Shown here piece after piece: positions 1 to 6,559 of a stretch of DNA of 11,898 bases. The stretch lies in contig JAHIFK010000292.1 of NCBI GenBank assembly GCA_018900975.1, positions 1 to 11,898 of the forward strand, given 5' to 3'. The DNA comes from Methanobacteriota archaeon (GTDB taxonomy: Archaea; Halobacteriota; Methanosarcinia; Methanosarcinales; Methanoperedenaceae). The position numbers and the translations under genes were made by a program. The notes below the pieces were generated by a model that searched no databases, was not told the origin of the DNA, and saw nothing but the letters and a program-made list of their open reading frames with translations. Every line of letters starts with the position of its first letter. The first letter of the stretch is position 1.

Positions 1-12
1 AAGGTGAATAGC

Positions 13-276
13 ATGATAACATCAAACGGAATAAAAAAAGCAGAAAGGCAAGCCGCCGAAAATAGCAGGCGAAAACGCTATCTGACGAAATTTGAACTTG
101 ATGGAATAATTGCTATATTACCGTGGCTGGTAGAAGCATATTTATGCTTTTATCTCCTGAAATGGGACAATGCCAAACGAAAGCCGTATACTGGAAATCA
201 GTTCGTACGGTTTGGCGAGAAGGGGGAGGTTGAAAGACCTCTTCTTTACTCTACTGCTAAAAGTGAAGCGCTGTAG
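13..276 (+). CDS. Small hypothetical protein, 87 aa
   Basis: I do not recognise this protein. The start at 13 is chosen because AAGGTG at 1-6 is a good Shine-Dalgarno match 6 nt upstream; a GTG at 4 is also in frame, and the frame is open to the left edge, so it could instead be the tail of a longer gene. The N-terminal third is basic and polar (about residues 1-28). It is followed by one hydrophobic and aromatic stretch (about residues 31-52, containing ILPWLVEAYLCFYLL) that could be a buried helix or a weak membrane segment, then a polar tail. No catalytic motif is visible. It lies just before a gene remnant, so it may itself be a fragment. The clear ribosome site is the main reason for keeping it. 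Confidence 0.3.
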   Translation: MITSNGIKKAERQAAENSRRKRYLTKFELDGIIAILPWLVEAYLCFYLLKWDNAKRKPYTGNQFVRFGEKGEVERPLLYSTAKSEAL

Positions 277-360
277 TCAAGAAGGCAACTGGATATGATT
301 TACATAATATTATAAAATTAACAAACGACAACTTGACACTATCATTAGGTGAAATAAGAT

Positions 361-656
361 ATGTATTTTGAACACTATCAAACGTTAAATTGCCCCGAAG
401 GGGCTTTCTTGACGTATAGGAAAAATAATATGACAGGTTCAGCCGGTCAACAGCGTTTATCCCAGGATTTCGTTAAACGTTTCAAAATCCCTCTTCCGCC
501 CCTTTATGTTCAAAGGCAAATAGTGGCCCGAATTTAACAGGAACAGAAATTGGTCTTGCGAATAAGAAACTAATCGAACTTTTCGAGGGAAAGATAAAGG
601 CGAAGATTGCAGAAATGTGGGATGTTCGGGCTCAAAATTCGGTAAATAACCATTAG
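361..656 (+). pseudogene. Broken C-terminal remnant of an HsdS-like specificity / N6-methylase target-recognition protein
   Basis: From 430 the + strand reads MTGSAGQQRLSQDFVKRF then KIPLPPLYVQRQIVARI. This is the characteristic end of a target-recognition half and the start of the conserved helix in type I specificity subunits and related methylases. The frame stops at TAA 535-537. After a shift of frame the same family signature resumes at 558 as ANKKLIELFEGKIKAKIAE and ends at TAG 654-656. So one former gene is cut by a nonsense codon and a frameshift within about 25 nt. The first frame can be followed back to ATG 361, with GGTGA at 348-352 as a possible ribosome site, but residues before 430 show no family similarity that I can see. 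The catalytic or main recognition domains are absent from the window. It marks the site of a lost restriction-modification or related methylase gene. Confidence 0.7.
392..410 (+). terminator. Short GC hairpin followed by a T-rich run
   Basis: GCCCC at 392-396 and GGGGC at 400-404 pair around a GAA loop and are followed by TTTCTT. It could end transcription of the small ORF at 13-276, 115 nt upstream. It also lies inside the open frame of the HsdS-like remnant, where it reads CPEGA, so it may be incidental. Confidence 0.25.
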
Positions 657-664
657 AAATATTA

Positions 665-674
665 ATTATGAAGT
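665..674. repeat. ATTATGAAGT, copy upstream of the UvrD-like gene
   Basis: The ten bases ATTATGAAGT occur here, 8 nt before the helicase start. They occur again downstream of the gene at 2648-2657 and 2721-2730, where they form the right arms of inverted repeats. They may be half an operator or a trace of the event that placed the helicase gene here. Confidence 0.4.
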
Positions 675-681
675 ATATTTT

Positions 682-2559
682 ATGACCATGAGCCAAGAAA
701 ATTTGATTAATTCTGATAAACCACGAATTCGCTGTATTGCAGGACCCGGAACCGGGAAAACCTGGGCAATCAAAAATAGAGTGGAAAGATTACTTTTAAA
801 TGGAGTGGATGGTTCAAAAATCTTTGCTGTAACATTTACAAGACTAGCTGCAACACAAATGAAAAATGAAATGGCAGAAATGGAAGTTCAAGGTGCTGAT
901 GATATTATTTGTTCAACCCTTCATTCTCATGCACTTAGAATTTTAGGGCATGAACAAGCAATAGATGCTTTAGGACGTTATCCTCGTATATGTTTTGAAC
1001 ATGAAATGATCCCTTTTTTTCAGGATTTGAGTTTAAAATTCGATAATCAGATTAAACCTGTTAGAAAATTATTAGCATCCTTTGAAACAATGTGGGCACG
1101 CTATCAATATGAGGACACACGATATGCTTCAAAACCTGAAGAAAAAATATTTGAAAAAGAATATCAAGATTGGATGAGATTCCACCAAGCAATGACAGTA
1201 GGCGAACTTATTCCATTAGCTGTTACATTTCTTAAAAATAATCCAATAAATGATGCAGTTACTGCTTTTGAACACATTGTTGTAGATGAGTATCAAGATC
1301 TCAATCGAGCAGACCAAATGTTAATAGAATTGATTGGTCAAAATTCAGATATTGCAATTATAGGTGATGATGATCAATCTATCTATTCATTCAGATTTGC
1401 AAATCCTGATGGAATTCGTACTTGGTTACAACATCAACCAGAACCAAAAGAAGATATTCCGTTAAATTTATGCAGAAGATGTGATGGAAAAATAATCTCC
1501 TTAGCAAATTCATTAATAAATCATAATTCAAATAGAAATAAGCAAGATTTGATTCCTATGCAGGGGAGAGAAAACACAGGACAAGTCGATTTCATCCAAT
1601 GGAATACAAGAAATAATGAAACTAAAGGCATTGCTGATGGCATTAAAAAACTTCTTGAAACAAATAAAATCCCAGAGAATGAAAATATACTCGTTTTAGT
1701 CCCAAGACGTGAGTTCGGACAATATTTGATGCAAGAACTCAATATAATTGGCATTGAAGATATTAAACTGCACACTAAACCCGATTGGTCAACAATAGGA
1801 GAAAATTTAACACTTTTTATTCTACATGATAAACCTAATGACCTTGTCGCTTTGAGATACTGGCTAGGTTTAGGAGATGATAATTGGAGAAAAAGGGAAT
1901 ATAAGAGACTTACTGAATATTGCGAACAGAATCATCAATTACCGCAAGATATTCTAAGTAATCTTGAACTTTATAATCAATTAAGAATAATTGGTTTGCA
2001 GGAAAGATGGGCTGAACTTCAAAGAAAACTTCACGAATTGTCTGGACTTACAGATGATGAAGTGATAAATTTGCTTTTACCTCTTGAAGGGGAAATAAAG
2101 AAAATTTCAGAAGCTGTAAGAGAATTAAGACAACATGATAATGAAAATCAAAATCTCATTGATTTATTAACTCAGGCAGTTATATCTACAGATCAAGAAA
2201 GTTCTGATGCTCGAATAAATATCATGACTGTATACGGTGCTAAAGGGTTAACGAGCCACACAGTAATATTAACAAGTTTAATTAATGGACTCTTACCTGT
2301 AAATCCTAATCCTCAAACATTAGAAGAAAAGGAAAAATTAGAAGAGGAAAGGCGACTTGTATATGTGGCATTAACTCGAGCAAAGAATCAATTGATAATT
2401 TCTTCTTTTAGAAAAGCAACTCGAAAAGAAAATCTACAATTAAGACTGGGACTTCGTGATAGGGGATATTATTGCAATACTCAATCAAGCAGATTTATTA
2501 CTGAATTAGGTTCGGAGACTCGTCGAACAATGGATGGTAATGATTGGCTTGCGTCATAA
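682..2559 (+). CDS. UvrD/PcrA-like SF1A DNA helicase, 625 aa
   Basis: This is an ATP-dependent 3'-5' DNA helicase of the UvrD/Rep family. Visible motifs in order: Q-like segment at residues 4-10; Walker A AGPGTGKT 20-27; motif Ia TFTRLAATQM 51-60; Walker B DEYQD 202-206; motif III GDDDQSIYSFRFANP 228-242; motif IV LNLCRR 261-266; motif V VYGAKGLTSH 517-526; motif VI EERRLVYVALTRAK 555-568. All catalytic elements are intact, so it should be active. At 625 aa it is shorter than housekeeping UvrD (about 720), with reduced 1B/2B insertions and no C-terminal extension. Motif V has Tyr in place of the usual His (VYGAKGLT rather than a VHxAKGLE-type sequence). The start at 682 has no clear Shine-Dalgarno; ATG 688 is an alternative. 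The gene is distinctly AT-rich with many AGA and ATA codons, unlike the operon downstream, and is bracketed by short repeats and gene remnants. This suggests a separately acquired defence-island helicase. Assignment to the family is secure; its cellular role is not. Confidence 0.93.
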   Translation: MTMSQENLINSDKPRIRCIAGPGTGKTWAIKNRVERLLLNGVDGSKIFAVTFTRLAATQMKNEMAEMEVQGADDIICSTLHSHALRILGHEQAIDALGRYPRICFEHEMIPFFQDLSLKFDNQIKPVRKLLASFETMWARYQYEDTRYASKPEEKIFEKEYQDWMRFHQAMTVGELIPLAVTFLKNNPINDAVTAFEHIVVDEYQDLNRADQMLIELIGQNSDIAIIGDDDQSIYSFRFANPDGIRTWLQHQPEPKEDIPLNLCRRCDGKIISLANSLINHNSNRNKQDLIPMQGRENTGQVDFIQWNTRNNETKGIADGIKKLLETNKIPENENILVLVPRREFGQYLMQELNIIGIEDIKLHTKPDWSTIGENLTLFILHDKPNDLVALRYWLGLGDDNWRKREYKRLTEYCEQNHQLPQDILSNLELYNQLRIIGLQERWAELQRKLHELSGLTDDEVINLLLPLEGEIKKISEAVRELRQHDNENQNLIDLLTQAVISTDQESSDARINIMTVYGAKGLTSHTVILTSLINGLLPVNPNPQTLEEKEKLEEERRLVYVALTRAKNQLIISSFRKATRKENLQLRLGLRDRGYYCNTQSSRFITELGSETRRTMDGNDWLAS

Positions 2560-2590
2560 TATGACCCACAAGGAGGCGGGAAAAATTAGG

Positions 2591-2631
2591 AAGTTGTCAT
2601 AAACTGCCCAAGGTTATGACCTTATCAACTT
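2591..2631. repeat. Inverted repeat 1 of the TCATAA...TTATGA cluster
   Basis: GTCATAA (2596-2602) pairs with TTATGAC (2614-2620). An outer pair AAGTTG (2591-2596) and CAACTT (2626-2631) brackets it. The inner core CATAAACTG...GGTTATG resembles the next two elements. It lies just after the helicase stop codon, so it could act as a terminator hairpin, although no T-run follows. Confidence 0.5.
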
Positions 2632-2658
2632 CATAACTGAAGGGTGAATTATGAAGTT
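2627..2658. repeat. Inverted repeat 2: 10-bp perfect arms
   Basis: AACTTCATAA (2627-2636) and TTATGAAGTT (2649-2658) are perfect reverse complements separated by 12 nt. The element is nearly identical, spacer included, to the one at 2701-2731. Either a duplicated operator or a dispersed palindromic repeat would explain this. Confidence 0.65.
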
Positions 2659-2700
2659 TCTTAATAATTTTCCGCATTTTTTCCAGGCAAAACCCACCCA

Positions 2701-2731
2701 GACTTCATAACTTGGGGGTGATTATGAAGTT
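2701..2731. repeat. Inverted repeat 3: near copy of repeat 2
   Basis: ACTTCATAA (2702-2710) and TTATGAAGT (2722-2730) form perfect 9-bp arms. The spacer CTTGGGGGTGA is close to CTGAAGGGTGAA in repeat 2. The two elements are direct repeats with a 74-nt offset, so the unit was copied as a whole. Confidence 0.65.
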
Positions 2732-2755
2732 CAGAATACTCAAGCTTGCATTTCC

Positions 2756-2953
2756 CTAAACGGAGGGTTTGACAAAATATCTCCCTCCGCCGCGGCGCCA
2801 TTCCAGAGCATCATCAGGGGCAGGGAACTCCTCATAAACGCCAACATTGATTGGATGGGCTTTCTTTCTAGCGGACTTGAAGACTTACCACTTCTGGTTG
2901 GGGCGCGACTTGAGGTATCTGATCAATTCACCTGTTGTTTTAATCCGGTTAGG
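2756..2953 (-). pseudogene. Possible decayed reading frame, unrecognised
   Basis: On the minus strand a frame open from 2953 down to TAG 2756-2758 is broken only by an in-frame TAA at 2885-2887. The upstream part reads KTTGELIRYLKSRPNQKW and the downstream part includes AHPINVGVYEEFPAPDDAL followed by EWRRGGGRYFVKPSV. The second segment looks protein-like (acidic, proline-bounded loop then a basic GC-rich end). The first vaguely recalls the N-terminal helix of HicA-type toxins, which is a weak resemblance only. There is no start codon with a ribosome site. I read it as a remnant of a lost gene, and cannot name the family. Confidence 0.25.
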
Positions 2954-3036
2954 TCATGTGGGCTTTTGAAATCGTGAATATCAGCGAAAAATATAGTCAT
3001 GAATAAGTAGTAATAAGTAAAAAGACATTAATATCT

Positions 3037-3050
3037 AAAAAATATATTTA
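3037..3050 (+). promoter_or_regulatory. TATA-like AT-rich box before the operon
   Basis: TAAAAAATATATTTA-type sequence lies about 85-95 nt upstream of the chosen start of the helicase gene, in an AT-rich stretch of roughly 2985-3055. It would suit an archaeal TATA box with transcription beginning near 3070. If the host is bacterial, no convincing -35/-10 pair is apparent. Confidence 0.3.
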
Positions 3051-3120
3051 GAAGGCATGGGCGATAAGGAAATTGTGCGAGTTATATGTTCCTTATGGCA
3101 ATGGTGGAAGAACTAATGAA

Positions 3121-3135
3121 AAGGGTACACATATG
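3121..3135 (+). promoter_or_regulatory. Ribosome site deciding the helicase start
   Basis: AAGGG at 3121-3125 stands 7 nt before ATG 3133. This favours 3133 over the upstream in-frame TTG 3073, whose 20 extra residues (MCELYVPYGN...) look non-conserved. Confidence 0.6.
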
Positions 3136-6100
3136 AAAAAAGAAGACATTAAACCCAACATAATCGTGCGGGGACCTATTTTCCCTGAACCCGTGCAGAT
3201 CATTGTCGGTATTCCAATGGGTGATTCAATTAAACTCATCGGTAAAGGTCTTTCAACCGGACAGGTTCATGAACCCATTCTTAATGCAGAACAACTTGAT
3301 AAACTTGAAGCAACTCCAGAAAAAGAACCATTTGATGGGGATGCTTCTCGATTTCGTCTTGGTATTGAAGCACTAAGAATTGGTTTGGCTTATGAATATG
3401 ATCCATATTTTTCTTTATCAATATCTCGTGTCGATCCTCTCCCTCATCAGTTAGAAGCCGTTTATGACTATTTTATGGTACTTCCCCGAATTCGCTTTCT
3501 CCTGGCAGATGATCCTGGCGCAGGGAAGACAATTATGGCAGGGCTTCTTATAAAGGAATTAAAAATCCGGGGATTGGTAAAAAGAACGCTTATTGTAACT
3601 CCTGCAAATCTCTCATTTCAATGGCAGAGAGAAATGAAGGACAAATTCCATGAGAATTTTGAAGTGATTCGTAGCGATGTGCTGCGCGCTAATTATGGAT
3701 CGAACCCATGGCAAGACAAAAATCAGGTTGTTACTTCACTTTCCTGGGTTTCTGTTATCGAAGATGCGAAGGAAAGCCTGTTACGTTCCCATTGGGATTT
3801 GATAATCGTAGATGAAGCGCATAAAATGAGCGCTTATAGTAGTGATAAGAAAACTCTTGCATACCGATTAGGTGAAAATCTGTCTTCTATGACAGATCAT
3901 TATCTATTGATGACAGCGACCCCACATAAGGGCGATCCCAAAAATTTTTGCCTGTTTCTTGAACTGTTGGATAAAGATGTTTACGGCGACGTTTCGAGCC
4001 TTGAGGAGGCAATGAGGCGCAACAGTGCCCCATTTTACCTGAGACGTACCAAAGAAGCCTTAGTCTCTTTTCCAGATCCAATCACGGGTCAAGTTAAAAA
4101 ACTATTTACTAACCGTGAAGTCAAAACTGCGGAATTCAATATTGATGATGAAGAATTTGACTTTTATTATGCTTTAACCAGTTATGTGGAAGATCAATCG
4201 ATCAAAGCTTCCGCAGATGATTCTCCACGCGGAAGGGCTGTTGGCTTCACAATGGCTATGCTCCAGCGAAGATTTGCCTCAAGTGTTTATGCAGTGCGCC
4301 GCAGCCTTGAGCGCATGCGAGACAAGCGCAAGAAAATCCTTGACGATCCAGAAGCATATCGTAGAGAACAAATAGCAAAACAAATTCCAGAAGATTTTGA
4401 TGATAGAACTGAGGAAGAGCAGCAAGAAATAATTAGTGAACTCGAGGATGTTGTGGTATCTGTTGATCCTCCAACTCTTAAAGAAGAGATCTTACAATTG
4501 AATAAGCTCATTGATAAAGCCAAAGAACTGGAACAACGGGAAATAGAATCCAAACTAATAAAACTCAAACAAGTGATTTCTGATCAAGGGATTTTCAAAG
4601 ATCCTAAGATGAAACTTCTGGTATTTACCGAACATAAAGACACACTCGATTATCTGGTTGGAAAGTTAAGGGAATGGAATTTGAAAGTTACCCAGATACA
4701 TGGAAGTATGAAGATCGGTGACCGTGATATGCCTGGAACACGCATCTATGCTGAGCGGGAATTTAGGGAGGAGGCACAGGTTCTTGTTGCGACGGAAGCA
4801 GCCGGTGAAGGTATTAACCTTCAGTTCTGCTGGTTTATGATCAATTATGATATCCCATGGAATCCTGTCAGATTAGAGCAGCGCATGGGAAGAATACATC
4901 GATATGGGCAGGATAAGGACTGTCTTATTTTCAACTTTGTCTCTACTAATACACGGGAAGGTCGTGTTCTTCAGAAACTCTTTGAACGGCTCAAACAAAT
5001 TGAAGCGGATCTTGATCCAAACAAGACTGGTAAGATTTTCAATGTGCTTGGAGATATTTTCCCTTCAAATCAGCTTGAGCGAATGCTGCGGGATATGTAT
5101 TCTCAAAATCTCACGGAAGATGCTATTAAGACGCGCATTGTTGAGCAGGTAGATACTGAACGCTTCCGTAAAATAACAAACTCCACACTGGAAGGTCTTG
5201 CCAAGAGAGAACTAAATCTTGGAGCATTGATCGGCAAGTCCACAGAAGCAAGAGAGCGGCGTTTAGTTCCAGAAGTGATCGAGGATTTCTTCATCCAGGC
5301 AGCTCCCCTTGCAGGGATCTCTCCTAAAAAAGCAAAGGACACAGAGCATATCTACACTATTGGACGTGTCCCGCGCACCCTCTGGCCGATAGGGGAGCGG
5401 TTTGAGCCGCGCTTTGGGAAATTAGGTCGTGAATATAAACAGGTAGTTTTTGATAAAACATTTTTGAAAGATAATCCCACACTTGAATGGGTAACTCCAG
5501 GACATCCGCTGTTTGAGTGTGTCCGGGAAGATGTGTTGCAGCAGGTTCAGAATGATATGAGGCGCGGCGCAGTATTCTTTGACATCAACCGTAATGAACC
5601 ATCTCGACTCGATGTTTTCTCGTCTGCAATTCGTGACGGGCGCGGGAATGTTCTTCATCGGCGCCTTTTTGTGGTTGAGACATCCATGAATGGAATGATG
5701 ACTATACGGCAACCCACTATATTTCTGGGTCTTAACACTGCTAAAATAAGTATTCAAGTCCCTGATGATACTGGATTACCTGGTCGTGATATGCTGGAAC
5801 ATGCTCTTATTGAACAGGCGCTAACCCCATTTTTGGAAGAGATAGTTGGGCAGCGGCATAAGGAAATTGAAACAATTACGCGCCATATGGAGATTAGTCT
5901 TAATGCAATCATAGACCGGGTGCAATGCCAGTTCGCTGACCTTGTCCAGATGAAAGAGGGAGGTTCCAGGGAATCAGGTCTGGATGGCCGTATTAAACAA
6001 TTTGAGGATCGGCTCTTTGAGTTGAATGGCAGGCTTGAGCGGCGGCGGGAAGAATTGCAGCAGGAGCGCCAATGCACTATCACTGATATCCATCACCACG

Positions 6101-6552
6101 GCAGAGCATGGGTTTTGCCTCATCCTGAGCGTACCTCTCCGGGTATTGCGCCAATGGTCAGAGACGATGAAATTGAACGTATTGCAGTTCATGCAGTTAT
6201 TGCACATGAAGAGGCGCGGGGCTGGAAGGTAGAGAGCGTTGAAGAGGAAGACAGAGGATTTGATCTCATATCGCGCAAACCTCATCCGGAAGATCCGCAA
6301 ACTGCAATCGAGGTCCGGTTTATCGAAGTGAAAGGACGCAATGTTGTGGGTGAAGTGGCGCTTTCGAATAATGAGTATAAGACTGCGCAGCGTTTGAAAA
6401 AGGATTACTGGCTTTATGCAGTATTTAACTGTTCAACTAAGCCGGAAGTGAATATTGTGCAGGATCCGGTAAGGCTGGGATGGGAGCCTCTTATAAAAAT
6501 CGAACATTACCATATCGGAGCTGAAAAAATTCTAAGCAATACAAAGGGGTAA
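3133..6552 (+). CDS. SNF2/RapA-type helicase with C-terminal DUF3883 domain, 1139 aa
   Basis: This is an SF2 ATPase of the SNF2/HepA class, a family that translocates on double-stranded DNA and appears in DISARM (DrmD-like) and DUF1156/DUF499 antiphage loci. An N-terminal domain (residues 1-100, containing IIVRGPIFPEPV and a conserved GDSIKLIG-like strand) precedes the ATPase. Walker A DPGAGKT is at 127-133, DEAH at 227-230, and TATPH at 261-265. A charged insertion with coiled-coil character spans about 390-490. The second RecA domain has KLLVFTEH 494-501, ATEAAGEGINLQF 553-565 and QRMGRIHRYGQ 583-593. After a large unassigned middle region and a second coiled coil (about 951-980) comes DUF3883 (about 1010-1110). 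Its GFD (Asp1044) and FIEVKG (Glu1065, Lys1067) have the D...ExK spacing of PD-(D/E)XK folds. It ends 7 nt before the DarT-like gene, so the two are co-transcribed. Probable role: DNA translocation or target remodelling for the operon. Whether DUF3883 cuts DNA or only binds it is open. Confidence 0.9.
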   Translation: MKKEDIKPNIIVRGPIFPEPVQIIVGIPMGDSIKLIGKGLSTGQVHEPILNAEQLDKLEATPEKEPFDGDASRFRLGIEALRIGLAYEYDPYFSLSISRVDPLPHQLEAVYDYFMVLPRIRFLLADDPGAGKTIMAGLLIKELKIRGLVKRTLIVTPANLSFQWQREMKDKFHENFEVIRSDVLRANYGSNPWQDKNQVVTSLSWVSVIEDAKESLLRSHWDLIIVDEAHKMSAYSSDKKTLAYRLGENLSSMTDHYLLMTATPHKGDPKNFCLFLELLDKDVYGDVSSLEEAMRRNSAPFYLRRTKEALVSFPDPITGQVKKLFTNREVKTAEFNIDDEEFDFYYALTSYVEDQSIKASADDSPRGRAVGFTMAMLQRRFASSVYAVRRSLERMRDKRKKILDDPEAYRREQIAKQIPEDFDDRTEEEQQEIISELEDVVVSVDPPTLKEEILQLNKLIDKAKELEQREIESKLIKLKQVISDQGIFKDPKMKLLVFTEHKDTLDYLVGKLREWNLKVTQIHGSMKIGDRDMPGTRIYAEREFREEAQVLVATEAAGEGINLQFCWFMINYDIPWNPVRLEQRMGRIHRYGQDKDCLIFNFVSTNTREGRVLQKLFERLKQIEADLDPNKTGKIFNVLGDIFPSNQLERMLRDMYSQNLTEDAIKTRIVEQVDTERFRKITNSTLEGLAKRELNLGALIGKSTEARERRLVPEVIEDFFIQAAPLAGISPKKAKDTEHIYTIGRVPRTLWPIGERFEPRFGKLGREYKQVVFDKTFLKDNPTLEWVTPGHPLFECVREDVLQQVQNDMRRGAVFFDINRNEPSRLDVFSSAIRDGRGNVLHRRLFVVETSMNGMMTIRQPTIFLGLNTAKISIQVPDDTGLPGRDMLEHALIEQALTPFLEEIVGQRHKEIETITRHMEISLNAIIDRVQCQFADLVQMKEGGSRESGLDGRIKQFEDRLFELNGRLERRREELQQERQCTITDIHHHGRAWVLPHPERTSPGIAPMVRDDEIERIAVHAVIAHEEARGWKVESVEEEDRGFDLISRKPHPEDPQTAIEVRFIEVKGRNVVGEVALSNNEYKTAQRLKKDYWLYAVFNCSTKPEVNIVQDPVRLGWEPLIKIEHYHIGAEKILSNTKG

Positions 6553-6559
6553 ATATAAT

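Larger units (their letters stand above)
2560..3132. other. Gene-poor interval before the operon
   Basis: This stretch of about 570 nt holds no intact gene. From left to right: a small palindrome GTCATA-A-TATGAC at 2553-2565 overlapping the helicase stop codon; three larger inverted repeats between 2591 and 2731; a decayed-looking minus-strand frame at 2756-2953; and an AT-rich promoter-like segment around 2985-3055. The + strand frame of the next gene is open back to TTG 3073, but that upstream part lacks family similarity. Confidence 0.6.

Noticed and set aside
457..696. Minus-strand frame of 79 aa
   Set aside because: The opposite strand carries the recognisable HsdS-like remnant, so this is its shadow.
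2591..2731. CRISPR array
   Set aside because: There are too few units, each unit is a long palindrome rather than a repeat with unique spacers, and no cas gene is present.
3073..3132. TTG 3073 as the helicase start
   Set aside because: The 20 residues it adds look unrelated to the family, whereas ATG 3133 has AAGGG at the right distance and begins the IIVRGPIFPEPV-type N terminus.
5754..6300. Overlapping minus-strand frames of about 108 aa
   Set aside because: They are antisense to the coiled-coil and DUF3883 part of the helicase and show no family features or ribosome sites.
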